Notes under the pieces: generated by a model | The model's database searches: none | Seen by the model: only the letters and a program-made list of their open reading frames with translations | What the model was told of the DNA's origin: nothing | DNA from: Monomorium pharaonis | Lineage: Eukaryota > Arthropoda > Insecta > Hymenoptera > Formicidae | DNA length: 64,000 nucleotides | Direction of reading: 5' to 3' | Assembly (NCBI RefSeq): GCF_013373865.1 | Contig: NC_050475.1 | Span: 20,597,495 to 20,661,494 of the forward strand | Program-made: the position numbers and the translations under genes | Part shown: positions 12,801 to 27,091 of the stretch, one piece after another | Numbering within the stretch: the first letter of the stretch is position 1 | Layout of the letters: every line of letters starts with the position of its first letter

Positions 12801-15800
12801 CGAACGCCATTCCATTTCTCTATGGCACGTGGCCGAGGTATTTATTTATAAATACCGACGCCGACGCGTGCGCGCGTTGGCGCGAGCGCGCGAGAACTCG
12901 CTGTCGATCGAGCTTCGGAAAGCGAGGACAGAGGGTAAGATGTGTAACAGCATATCCCCTGTCCTCACCCCCCCCCCCTACCCCCTCTCTTCATATTAAT
13001 CTCTCCAGACCCTCGTGTTTAATAGACTTCTTGAACCGTCCGCACGCCTTCCTGATAAATTGCCCGTGACTTGGCCGCGATCTCACGATAGGATGCGCGC
13101 TTTCATCCTCGGAAGCTCGCGCGTGCGCGTCGCGCGGGGGCTGCAGGAGTCGCCGGATAACGCGAAATAATTTATGGGCCGATAATCATTTCGGAGGAAT
13201 GGCGAACATCCGCGGCAAGTCGCTCGGGTACGCGTTGCGACACGTCGGAATTTAATTAGAGTGTAACGGGGAAGGAAGACATCATCGCGCGAAAGGAAAA
13301 GAACGTCGGAAAGGAAAATAGATCGTTATCATGGCCTGAGAAAGCACAAACTCGTTATTACACCGTGACTTAATAAAGGGACAAATATCCTGCGTTTACA
13401 TAGAATGTTTCCCACTTCGAGACGTAAAGTGACGTAAAGCTTCTCGCATGGCACGAATTTCTTTTTCGAAATATTATTTCAGCAATATTGCGACAACGTT
13501 TCAAAAATATCTTGTAAAAAGAAACGTCTTACGGGCTTTACTCGCGAGCTGTACGTGCCACCACCGTCAGACGGACAGCGGCGAAATTCTATTTCTGACA
13601 AGCTAAAAAACTACACAATACAATAAAAGGCGTAGAATTATGAGAGATTTTCCAGCCACATTCTAACAAAATGATTCCTCGAAAAGGCGAATCTTTAAAA
13701 CCGAGTTCGAAGGCAAAAATAAACGTATTTTTAATATTTTAACAGTAAAAATATTTTTAGTTCTAACGTGTACAAATTAATTTAAACATGATAGTAAAAT
13801 CTAGGGTATAACGGACGATCGATATCTTTTTACAGAGACGCTATCATGTAATGAAATGAGTTGCAATTATTGCTATTAGATGTCCCTTTCTGCGCGCTGT
13901 TATCAATTGCCGTATTATTTTTAGCAGAAAATTGTTGCATTTAATGCATTTGCTGTGCTCTCCGCGATTGCAATTCTATGTTACATTTACATAAGACAAT
14001 CAATGATGAAATTCTTTTTTTTTGCTACTGCAAATACATTTGTGTTATGAAACGTTTTTCTCTTGTCATCTTGATGTGTTTGTGTAAATATCGATTAGCT
14101 GTAATATTTTATATTACTAATAACGGCCTACTAGCTGTATGTGCAATTATAGACGAAGAAAATGAGTAGTCGCGTGACTTCCATTCGATTTAAAATCCCT
14201 AAAACGACATTAAAATGATATGTCCAGAAGAAGGACAGTAATGTATGTGTAACGAACCGTCCTGTATAAATTGGAACGTTTCTGTACGAGGCGGTTATGT
14301 CCCCTCGGGATCTTCAGGATTATAGCATACAATATACCTTATTCCGCTACGAGATCGACGGGGGAAAGAATATAGTGGCACCCCCGAGACCCCTGCGCAA
14401 CTGAGTTACAAATCGCGCGAATCGTCCGACAGGTTGTCGCATAATAATATTAAATAGATCGTCGTAATGTGCACAACGGGAACGACGTTCTACGTCGTGT
14501 AAAAACAAGTGGAAAGAGTCGAACAATTTTGCGCACGCGCACCCCGTGCGACGGAAGGCCGCGTAATCTACTTTTTTTTTTTGCCTCCCCCGGCGAGCGT
14601 GCCGCAACCCTTTATGCAAATAGCGACTGTATATGGGATACGGAGCTGTTAATATTACACCGGCGTGGGTTTACCTTGATGAGCCGCTTTTACCCACTTT
14701 ACGCGGCTCGGCTGTTATTCCTGATTTTTCCTGGCGTCACGCGCCTTACGTCACACGAGAATCCGCCGACGCCGCCGTGTGTTGCGTGCGAAAAAAAGGC
14801 CGCTGCGAATTTTTAAACGGGCGTTTAATTAATGCCAAGGACAGCCGTGAATCCGAAGACAATAACAACAATGGCTCGAGGACGGAATAATCGGGGAGCT
14901 ATTAAAGATAGGCCCGGATGTGAAAACAGCACAGTCCGTCCGAGTTATCTAATCGCGAAACGAAAATTTTTGTCACGTCATTCGTAACGTGAAGTTTGAG
15001 AACAAGCTAGACTTTACTTTTCGGTTCGACTGACGATAGTATTGCGACAACATTTCGGTAGACTTTTCAAGTGGCCAGACCGCGCGGCGAGGGAAAAGTA
15101 TATCACTTTGTTATCGCGACGCTACGCTCGGCAACCCGATGCACAGCTATGTAATCATACGTGTAGCATGCACGGCGCACGGATCGAAGCCGCAGTACAC
15201 GATGCACGAATATTGTAATCAATAAGAAAGTAGCCTGCCGTTTCTCGAAACAAACGGCTTTTAGCCGACACGTACCATTACTCGGCACGTATTACGTCAT
15301 AAACGTAAATGGCAACGCTCGAACGGAAGTGCACGGTTCTTGCTCCATATTTCTTACGCGTCCCATTCATCTCGATCGATCGCAAGAAAAAAAGAAAGGG
15401 ACGGCAGTTTTTTATAATATTAATCGTGCCTATGTATAATGAAATCCTAACAAGTGAGCGCCTGTTCAAGCGGATGCAATTCGACTTTTTTCAAACTCGG
15501 TACAAATTTAGAATTACGAAAAATATTTTATCTCGTTCTCAATTTTTTTCCCCTTTTCTTAAGGGCAGTTACTACTTCTTCAATTTTCACCCTCATATTT
15601 GTAAATAAAATACGTAATTAATACGTAAAAAAATTATAATATAATGTAAAGGTTTTCATAATCAGCGATCACAAAATTCTATATCTTGTATTAAATTTTT
15701 TTTTTAATTATTAAAAGTGTGAATAGTTCGGATTTGAGTCATCAACAGTTTTGTTTCGGATCAATCATCTATTTTGATTGTTTCATTTATACTCCCACGA

Positions 15801-18800
15801 GACCAATCTTGTATCAGCACATACCAATTTTTATATCAGATTGTCTGTCGCTTTTTTAAAAACTTTTCTGTCAAATTATTTTTTAGTCTTATAAACTATT
15901 TAAAAATGTGTGTATATGACTTATATGGACAATTGTTTAAATTTGTTTCAACATTTTATAGATTTGTATCGTAATTTTATAAAGCTTAGAACAAAATTTG
16001 GAAAGAATTGTTCCATTAAGTTATACTTTCTTAATGAAGCAGTGCATTAGAATACCATCACTTTGATAATAACATGATAATTTGTATTCACTTATTGTCT
16101 AGTATTTATTATAATTTTTTAATACATTATTTTTTCGTAACAATTTCTTGTGAATAATTTTCTCGTCTATTAAAAAGAATCTGCAATGTCATTAAAAGTA
16201 CCTTGTTACGTTTAAATTAGCATGTAATACAGTAATGGAAGCGGGAAATGAGACAATTTCAGTCCCTAAATGTCTAGAGTCTAGACGCTAGGGAGTCTAG
16301 ACCCTATACCTAAAGAGTTCCTCTGTGACCCCCGCTAAGTTTTCCTTATGCTTAATCCAAGTCTTAATAGGAGGCCTGAGTTCAGCATTGCCTCTAGACC
16401 TTATTTTGACTTGATATAACTTTAGATTCTTAGGTTTATTACGACCCTAGTTCCTTAATCCAACCACAGACTTGGTACGGCCCCAAATCCGCAGACTTTG
16501 ACGTAGCTTCAAAAAATATCTGTTGACTATGAGTCGATCGTTTTCACACGGAACCACGCGCGACATCACGGCATGCAATGTAAATCCGAGAAATTTGATT
16601 TGAATTCAATTCGATTTGATTCGACATGAAAATTGTCAGATTCGATTCAGTTCGATTTCGAACGTGTTATCAAAGATTCGACCTCACAAGTGCTTGATTC
16701 ACACCCCTCTAATTTTGTTATTTTAATCACAGATGTGAGAATGAAAATTGAAAGAGTAGTAACTTTTAAATGATTTGGAGCATAAAATGGAAAGACGTGA
16801 ACGAATTATTTTTAATTCTGCTATTCTTGTGCAAAAATTTCGAAAAAAAAAAAACCGGAGCTCATCCATTGGAGATAAGTTACATGTTAGCCTTGTTAAA
16901 GTTTAAAGCGGTCGAAAGGAATTCTGAAGAGCCGCGAAAAAGTCTCGGTGCGAAGTTTTACCTGTGTGATACGCGAGGCCAACGTAAAAGCAGATAGACA
17001 AATTATAGATGAGATATCGTCCGGTGGTTCTTCTTTTTTTTTCCTTTTAAGGAACATATATTCCCCCCCAGAATACCCGCGACCCGCCCCTCAGGTAGAG
17101 GTACGTAACTAAAAGACAGTCAGGACGGACGACCGACGGACCCGTTAGGGTGGTTTGCAACAATCTGGTGGAGGCTGCGGACCGAAATACGCTTGCACGG
17201 CCAATTCTCACCAACACCGAGACGCGTCCCCGATGCACGTGCAACCGACCACCACCTCGGAAGATGGCCGTGCTATTTCAGGCAGGCTAGCCAGTGCCAT
17301 GTAGCGAATCAGGACCGTACAGCACGTTCGCTTCACCCCCCCAGAGCTCGTTCTAACAGCCGTTTCATCTCGGTCGCTTAAATCCACCGACACAGAAAGT
17401 CCGGCCACTCGTAGCCGCCGTACGACTCTCCGTGTTTTAAAGGGAAAGCGAACGCTTCATATCGACCGGTGGATGTCGGCCAATAAATTTCGAAACGCCA
17501 AGTTTACCGATTATTTTTCACGACGGGTATCGATGGGGGGGCGCGAAAACCGCGCTCGGGGTTTGGATTAAAGGCTCCCATTTCGTGCCTCCTACATGAC
17601 AGATATACGCCAGAGGATGACCCCTCTATTCCGTGTTAGACCCGTTCCACGTTCGTTGAAACACGACTTGTGCGCTACCAGTATACACCACTACCAGGAA
17701 ATGAAATTTGTGGGGACTATCGATCGTCCCACGCGTGTCGCGACAAACGTGATAAATGCAAAAAAAATGCAACGACGCCTCGCTAAACACGATTCGCAAA
17801 AACAATGCGTATGTGCAAATATATGGTAAATCGTTAGGTTACCCGAGGCATCGGTTCGAAAGGAAATCTCCCGATTCATAATTGATGCGCGCGATATCGG
17901 TATATCGGGAAGAAATTTTCGAGGGACGATTTGCATTGTCGAAGAAGTTGCAAAGTTTAACTTACGAAACCGTGCTCGCTCGTCGAGACGATTTTTCACG
18001 AGAACGGCAACACCGTCGCCGGCGCAGATTAGCACGATGAGAATTAGAAGCTCGACAATAATTAATCTGGGTCGTTGCTGACGGATACGCGAATCGATAT
18101 ATTGTGGCGCGATCCACTTTTCCGCTTACTTGATGTACTGTGTAGTGCTATTCACCGTTAATGTCTCCGTCGCACTCCAGCGACGTCTTTCGCGGCTCTC
18201 GAGAGCCGCGTTTGTTCGAAATTCGTCCCCGAGGAGAACGCGCAGGGGACCAGCGAGACTCTCTTCGCGTGCTAGATTGTCTCCATGCGGCTAACAACCC
18301 GAACTGACCTCGATAACGCGAAACGGTCTGCACAAAGTGGATGCCTCCCAAATCGATTCATAAATTTGTACGGCGAGCTTAAAATCATAAATCTTTCGGA
18401 TAAAGAAGAAGACAGGAACAGAAGGAGGGAAAAAAAACGGTTTCTAAAACTGTGCCAGCGCAAACTCTCGAGAGACTAACGAGAGACTAACACGACGAAT
18501 GTACATTACACTATTAAATATTAAAGAATCAAATAAGAATCCAATTTCTTGGATTAAATAACATTTCGTTATTTTTAATTTTCGTGTGTCGAAATTTGTT
18601 ATTTTAACATATCGTATTAAAAGGAAAGGACCTCATCTAATCATCTATTTGTGGTTGAGTTGATTAGTTTTAAAATAATCGATTATATTAATAATGGATC
18701 TGGAATAAATAATAAATTTGAGTAAAATTTACCATTTCTAGAGTTAAAAACAGTGTTTTAAAATATTAAAATTTATTTTGAGATATTAAAATGTTTTACT

Positions 18801-21800
18801 ATTAAATAATTAACAACTGAGACTTTGAAACGATTAAAAAAGGAATGTATAAGTCAAGCTAGATGTAAATACGAATAATTATATAAAATTATAAAAACAC
18901 ATGTTTTTTCTGTCTGTTTTTTAAATATTTAGAAATGTTTTAATTATAAATAAAAAATTTATATTTAAAGTTTTAAAGGGTGTTTAGATTTATAACTATT
19001 AAAAGCTGTTAAACATTTCAGTTTTAAGGATGTATAGGTCATATTTTTAAGTATTTAAAAAATATATCAAAAAGTTAAAATTTTCATAGATTATTCTTTA
19101 TTATTATACCTGAGTATTTGTGTAAAATTTGAGCATAATTCTCTTATCGGTTAAAAAATTATTAAATGTTTTGGTTGTTTTCAAATTTTAAAATAAAATC
19201 TTGTCTTGTAAATCTTATTGAAAAATTTGATGAAAAAGTAACATTACAAATTAACTCATTACATACATACCTATACTAATAAAATTCAATGAATATTTGT
19301 GAAAAAATTTATTTGAATCCATTTACTCTTTTAAAAGTTATTTACCTAAAACTGTCACAAAATAGGATCGCTTTTGATGCATAAGCTGCTCACAAGCTAC
19401 ATTTATTTTTTTCAGTCAATTTCAGAATCGTAATTCAAATATTTACAACCAAAAATTTGTTGTCGTTAATTAAGAAAAAATAAACTTGAGAAGCGTGCAG
19501 TATTTAAATTTTAACAATATTTAGCTGATTTAGAAGAAAAGCGTTTTATACATTTTAGTGTTTTAAATCTAAATACTGTTGAAACATGAAATATTTTTAA
19601 GTATTTAAAAAACAGTCAAAAATATAACGTTTTAATATTACAAAATTAAACACATCCGTTTTTGTGAAATTGTTTAATTTTATTGTTTAAATTAATTAGA
19701 CATATCGAGTGGGAATAATGGTGACCAATTAAAATTTCAAATTGAATAAATTTGACATTACAAACAATTTGCAATGCAGAGTCGCACGTTATAAATAAAT
19801 AAATATGCATTAAAATCTGAAACTCTAAAATGAAGAACGCATGTCAGAGCGTAAAAAAAAAATTTATTGCGCCTGCTTCAGGGCTGAAAAGTCGCAAACA
19901 AGAGCAAAAAGAAATAGAAAAACTTTCATATAATAGTCCTCTTTGAAAATGAAGAAGTCAACTTCCTCGGTTGAGACGATCTCTTTCGCGCCGTAAGAAT
20001 AGCCACGTGTGCGAATCTTCCGCGAGAAAATCTCCGAGTAAAAAAAAAAAGAACTCAATACCCCGGACCCGAGGACGATGAGGCGCAGCCTCATAACGCA
20101 GAAAGATTTCTCTGTCGTGAATAGTGTCGGGGAAGCGTAACGTTTGAACGTTCACAGGCACGTAACGCACACGTGCTCGCGTGCTTTTCACGATGGTGGC
20201 GTACACGGTTCGCTACTGTGCCTAAAAATTAATTGAAAAACGTGCGGTATGCATTCAGACTGGCACCGCCGCCGCCACCGCAGCCGCGCTGCGACGGCAA
20301 TTTCGAAGGTTCGTGTACATTGGGCGTCTTGTGTGAACGCCGAGAACCGCCGCGTGACCCACTTGCTTAAACGATAGCGAAATAATATTCCGCCGTCGCG
20401 TCGCTAAGAGGGGAGACGCCTGGCGTCGCCATATATAGGGTATCTACATCGACTTATCGTAGCCCGCGCCTGCTAATGACAGTTTCCTCGACGAAATGAA
20501 ATCCGCGTATGATTCCACAAAACAGGAATTCGACGGAAGGTTCCCCGTTTGCGGAACAGATCTTTAATTTTAGATATTAATTCTACCGTTAACTTTGACA
20601 GATTTATAGTAACAACAAACCACACAATTTCCAAATGTCTCGCTTAATATTGTTAGCTTTAAATTATATCGTGTTCCTTTGTATTTATATTTTTGTATAA
20701 ATTTAATTACGGAATTGACGTCAAATAAAATGCAAAGGACTGCAATGAACGGGCCATCGACAAAAAGAATTAATCCTTTTTATTATTAGAGTAAGGTAGT
20801 CAATACCGGTGTATGTTACTTTATTTTTGTAAGTTTATTATTGTAAATGTTTGAATTAAATTATTGCTTGAAAAAGAACATGAAAATAAAACTTCGGACA
20901 CAAAAATACAAACTAAAAAATGCCTTCTACATATCAAATAATGTAACATTTTTTTCTAATATCGTTCCGAATTTTGCAATAATTACATTTTTCATAAAAT
21001 AAGCAAAAATAGCTGAATGAACTATGAGTTTCTACTTTTTTAATCTCAACAGCAGATATCTCAACAGATCATGCTTTACTAATAAAATGCAATATGTTTA
21101 GTTTTCGAAAAATAAGGGAATGTTTTTTTGGAAAATTTATATTAATATTAAAAACATTTCTCCATATCCATTTATATTTTTATGTACATTGAATTTTATT
21201 ACGTCAATATTTAAAAAAATTAATAATCATATACGGTAAAAAGCATCGAAACTGAAAATTGAAAGGACCTACTATTAATATAATATTAATAGGACATCTC
21301 GTATACATTCACGGCTGAATTGTGTCAGAGAACTGGGAAGAAAGGTGTGATGTGTCCCGTTCGAGGGCAATACCGAAACGTCGACGCGTCGCCGCGATGC
21401 ATACAACCAACTTTACATGTCAATAAATGTCGTTGGCCGAAACTTTGCGACCCCAAAGTTTCCTGTACCTTGTACAGGACGCGATTTAATTAACGCGGAA
21501 TGGAATAATATTCTGTCGAAGGAACACAGTCGGCGCTCGCAATGTCGCGCAATGAATGCCGCAAGTTGCGTGCTGTCGTTGAGGCCCGACAATGACTTAA
21601 AAGATGGAAGCGATAATGCATAATAATAATGTAACATATGACGGTTATTAAAGCAGAAAAACAAACTATGCAAATTGTACGGGCAGTCGCGACATACGTG
21701 GGACGTCATCGTCAATTTGTCACGAAGGAATTCGGCGCGCGGGTCTTTCGCGCGGAATCCGCGTGTCCGATTTTTTCCGGCGATTCCCTTTTTTTTTTTT

Positions 21801-24800
21801 CATCAATTCGGAATTCGCACGTTCCCCGAAAGAGCACGCACCCACACGCGCAACTGGACGCATTCCATCCCCGAGCGGGGCGCGCGTAACCGCTCGCCTC
21901 GCACGCTATGTGACTCACGCGAAACATTTTGAAACACGGTCACGTTTTGGCAAAAACAATACATCTTATTTGCCGAGTGTGGGCAACCAACCCCGGGGAT
22001 TCGTCGTAATCGACTGACGTGCCACTTCCGATTTCTGACGCGTTGCCGACGAATTTCTCGCGTTACTTCGCGTACGTGTCCGCTCAATCATCCGAAGAAA
22101 AAAGTGCTCACACAGCACAAAAAGATTGAAGAAATATTTTATCGCAAGATCGCAAAACTTTGTTAAATATTACCGCAACGGTGAAGTGTTCGTTTTTAAA
22201 AATATGGTAATCACAATTGTAACGGTCCTTCGAAATTATAGTAACAAAGGTAACTTTATCTTTTTTGCAAGGGTTAATACATAATGATCTGTCAAATAAG
22301 GTTTAAAAGTTACAGCAAAGTCAAAGGTAAAACCTTCAATAAGTTCTTTTTTTATTAAAAAAAGAAGGAAAGAAATTTTTTCAATCATCTCTCTTCAAGA
22401 AGAACATCATGTTTCCAACTTATTTAATATAAAATTTAAGAAAGAGACGAACGAAACTTTCGCTTCAGCGTAACACTTGAGAATCTCGTAATAAAGTATA
22501 TTGAGTCACGTGGAGAGATTTATGTTTTAACTCCATGAAAAATAATTCTATCAGTCCTAATGGACGCGATGGCATGTAATCCGCCAATGGGAACGTCCCA
22601 CCTCCTCCGACTCCCGTTTCTATTTCTGTTTGCGTTACACGGGATGATCTTGTAGGTACTTATCAAGGCCAATGGCTCCGCGGGATGCGGCACGGTTATG
22701 GGGTGAGAGCGAGCGCGCCGTTCGGTTTGGCCAGCCACTACAAACCTCCGAAGCAAGTGAGGGCATCCTTGACGTCGTTAAGGAGCGCCGACGGCGGACC
22801 GGCGGTCGCCCCGACGCCGGAGCCTACCGACAGGAGGGACCGACGAGTGGACGACAGCCGGGGGGGATTCGTCCTAAAAGCCAGGAGCGACGATCCGCCC
22901 GCCCGGAGAAAGAGCCTCACCGAAAAGTCCCTGAAGAAGGGTATTCTTTCGGTAAGATGTCCTTAAGGACCGCAAACGAGATTCTTAGATCGGAATTCAT
23001 AGTTTAATTCTAAATTCAAGATTGTCTTAAATCTATGGCTCAAATCTTAAGGCTCCGTTCAATGAATGAAATAACAATCGTATTTAAGACAACCTTAAAT
23101 GTAATATCAGACTATGAAGATCGTCCATTAAACGAGAAATAGCGGCAGAATTATCTAGAGCAACATTCTGTCGACAGGGTCTCAAAATACGAAAGCAGAG
23201 GAGTACGGGAGACTTGGAGAAGCGCGGTACTGGCGGTAGTATCAGAAGTAACGCCAGCTCGGCGTCGTGGATGTCGACCGAGAGCTCGCAGAGTCAGGCT
23301 TCGGCGTCGGTTCACACGGACAGCAATGCGTCTTTTGTCATCGAGGTGGGTTTACGTTTTACGTGTTTCTCAGCTTCTAATCGGATTTTAATTTCATTTT
23401 TTCCGCGACCATTAAATCCGCTTATACCAATTGTATCGAGAGATGCGCTAACAGTAAAGTTAATATGCGTCCAGTACAATTTTCAAAAGAATTAAAGTAA
23501 ATCGGTATAACGTGCGGTTAATCACGGGACAACCGACGTCTATAACAATACGCCGTGTCCATGTGCGTTTAGCGTACGTGGACACGGCGAGTCGCTTGTG
23601 TGCGTATACTGCTCGAAGGCCAGAACTGGCAGTCCTGATCATACGACGTCGGTTCGCAGGACGAGCAGATGGACGCGTCGGTGACCGAGACGTACCTGGG
23701 GGAGTGGAAGAATGACAAGAGGACCGGCTTCGGCATATCCGAGAGGAGCGACGGGCTGCGATACGAGGGCGAGTGGTTCAACAATCGCAAATACGGTTAC
23801 GGCGTCACCACGTTCCGCGACGGCAGCAAGGAGGAAGGAAAGTACAAGAACAACGTGCTAATCACCAGCCAGAAGAAGAAGCACCTCTTCCTAATCAGGT
23901 CCGCCAAGTTTCGCGAAAGGATAGAGGCGGCGGTGAACGCAGCTCAGCGGGCGAGCAAGATCGCCCTGCAAAAGGCCGACATTGCCATCTCCAGGACGGC
24001 GACGGCGCGCGGTAAGGCGGAATTAGCTGATATCGCCGCCGAACACGCCAGGGAAGACTCCGAGCTGGCGCAGCAAACGGCGAGGCAATTCGCACCGGAC
24101 TTCCGGCAGCCGGGCCTAGAGAGGCTGCGGAACAGGGAGATACCGAAGTACGTACCGCCGCCGCAGGACTCCATGCCGGGCAAGAGCATCCTGCACAAGG
24201 CGGCCAGCGTGGATCACCCCAGTAGCGGTGCCACGCCGATCAAGAACGCCTCGTTGGCCGTCGACTCCACTACGACGGCGACAACGACGACGACGACGAA
24301 CCCGCCGGCATCCGCGACAAATAACACCGCCAGCAGCGTGATGCAGTCGATACGTAGGACCAGTATGAAGACGCTGCCGCAGAATCAGCTGTCGCCCATG
24401 CAAAACCAAATACCGAATCAAGTGCCGCTGGCAAACCAGGCGTCCATGAACCAACTGAACGCGCAGCAGACCTCGCTGACCGGTCAGAATCCGTATCAGT
24501 ATTCGTATCAGCAGCAGAGCGTACTGTCGAATCCGACGAGCCAGTACCCGAACAGCATACCGAATCAGTACCAGCCGAAACAGTACAGCCAGCAGCAGCA
24601 TCCGCAGTTTGGCCAGAACAATCCGTATCAGTCGCAGTATCAGTCGGCCAATCCATCTCAGGTTGAGCACTATCCCGATTATCAACAGCAACAACAGCAA
24701 CAGCAGCAACCGATCGGGTCGCACGACTTCCAAAATTTGCAGGCTTATCCCAATCAGCAGGTGACGCAGCCACTCGTAGTGTGTTGCTCTCCCTCGATTT

Positions 24801-27052
24801 TCTTCGGCTTCCGCGCCCGCATTTTCCCAATATTTGCGCGTTGCGCAATAATTCGATTTACGATTTACCGACCGCTTTTGTGTGCCTACGGCAATGCCGT
24901 GTTTCTCTCTGTTTGTTTCTAGATCTTGCATCCGCAACAATCGTTTACGTATGATTCTATGACATTCGCCCAAATGAATGAATTTGGTGCGAAATTTTAT
25001 GGTGTAAGCGACTCAATGAGTTTCTGCGTGCGAGTCTAATTTCGGCGGCGAATTTAACACGCGTTTAACGGTTTTGCAATACTAATGATTAATTACCGAC
25101 AACCTCAGCGTTCAATTATATCTGTTTACAATTCATACTGTTCTGGGTGGTGACAACTAATGGAACAGCAAGTAATGTTAGATTAGTTGAAAATCAATTA
25201 ATTTAACAGTGAATTTAACAAGTCACTGCTTCTTTTTTTTTATTAATTAATTTACTCTCGTCGTCCGATGAGCCTGCAAAATTTTGGTAGCCCCTAGTAA
25301 TGCATATCGAACAGATACAAAAGAGGATCCTTCGACAGCAGTGTCACTTCTTTCAGAAACGTGGATAAATGTTAAAAAAAAATAGACATATTGTTTGAGC
25401 GACATTCTTAAATAAGATCCGTCCATGTATTTGTTCGGTAATTAACATCAGCTTATAATTGTACACTATTCCTCTGGATTCAAAACAAAGTAGCCTCTAG
25501 GCAATCGGTAATACTGTGCAATATTTAAATGTTGTGTAATAATATTAAGCGTAACAGGAGCCGTTTTAAAGCAACGTAAAATTGATTTCAGACGATAATA
25601 CCCAATCAATATGGGCCTGGTCAAATGAATCAGTACAATTCGCAATCGATGTACGCGCAACAAACGCACCCGTCGCAGCAATACCAGTCTGACATCATGG
25701 ATGCGGCGAGGCCGCCGAGTTCCACGAGTTTACGAAGAAATAGTAGAGTCCTGAGTCCTCAGGATCGACCTGGCACCATTGGCCAAACGCTAAACGATAG
25801 GTCTGACATATTTTTGTATGAACTCCTTTTTCTTCCAGCTAATACACGTAGGATAAATAAGCCTAGTACTGACAGTGTCATAGATACTTGAAATTCGATC
25901 TTAAATTCTTTTTTTAATATATAAATTATATAATTTATTATATTACATAATTGTATATATATATATATTTAACTTTTTACTTGAATTCTTACTAAGTGTT
26001 ATGATATCTTATTAAAAGAAAATTTTAATTTTCTAATTGAAAAAAAAACAGCGACATTATCGATAATTGGACCATTTCTAGTATTCTGAAAAGATCTTCG
26101 AAATCACACATATTTCTCTACAGACTCTGTTTATTACTACTTAGATAATTTTAAATTACTTTAGATTACCTAAGTTATTGGTAGACGATTGAATTTTTCA
26201 AAGAGTTTTCAGTCTCTAAAAAAGTCTCTATAAGTGAAGAAATTTCGGTATACTCTTTTAACATTTAGGAATATAATTATATGACCCGAAAAACTTTTGC
26301 TTCTTTCATATATCCGAACTTAAAACAGAATTAGCAAAATGGGATAAATCTAGGTCAATATGACCCAAGATGATCTGCGAAAGATCAAGACGAACAAATG
26401 CCGAACAGAAAGTTCCTTCTTTCAAGTTGAAGAATTTTTTTAGATATTTCTTTGAGTTTACAATTACCCTGCGAGTTGAAGTTTAAGCGACAACTGCATT
26501 GTAGGCTCGATCACTACAAGAGGCCGCCTAGCCGCGACAGTTCCGAGGATCGTTATGCCAGAGCGCATTCCCGATTGACTGGATCGAGACAACCATCCGT
26601 CGACAAAACCATACCGAACCCACCTTCGGATATGCTCGACAGGTGAATAAAACATATTGGTATATTGACATTTGCGAACGTTTATTTTTGTCTATAGCCT
26701 AAGATGATAAACGCACTATGGACTCGTAGCAAGATCTAAATTTAGAGCTTTATTCAGTGGACTGTTATAACAATCTTCTTGTAGAACCAAGATATATCCC
26801 GCGATTCTGCACTGATGATTCATTTTGCTTTGCGATCGACAGATCGACGAGGGCCCCAAGCGCGATACGAGGGGGGACGCCGCTGAACGGCTCCGTGATA
26901 GGTAGCGGTGCCGCGACGCCGACGTACGCCGCGCCGACTCCCAGCCAGTTCGAGGGAGCTCTCCTGAAAAACCGTGGCCTTGGACAGGACATTCTACCGA
27001 GTCCTGGGCAGCCTAAGCGCACCGAGAGCCTCTACGTAGCTCGCGGACCGTC

Positions 27053-27091
<39 letters not shown>

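Larger units (their letters stand above)
3925..22655 (+). other. Large junctophilin intron (18.7 kb)
   Basis: No coding exon is needed here, because the flanking exons join in phase within a MORN repeat (YADSG/TYQGQW). The intron contains GA/CT microsatellites, palindromic MITEs (6444-6616, 9065-9268, 11962-12182), a diverged repeat pair (11574-11793 and 13467-13697), a perfect hairpin at 8424-8456, AT-rich relic repeats (18560-19650), and GC-rich islands at about 6120-7330, 9470-10020, 12820-13260, 14340-14900, 17050-17800 and 20220-20480. The islands hold open frames in several phases, none with recognisable protein similarity. Confidence 0.8.

Noticed and set aside
23512..23715. Open frame running across the acceptor before the big junctophilin exon.
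   Set aside because: It is in a different frame from the MORN-coding exon and covers intron sequence.
24116..24973. A 285-codon open frame on the - strand, rich in Leu/Arg.
   Set aside because: It is the antisense shadow of the Gln-rich junctophilin exon: CAG/CAA codons read as Leu on the other strand and stops are rare. It has no domain features.
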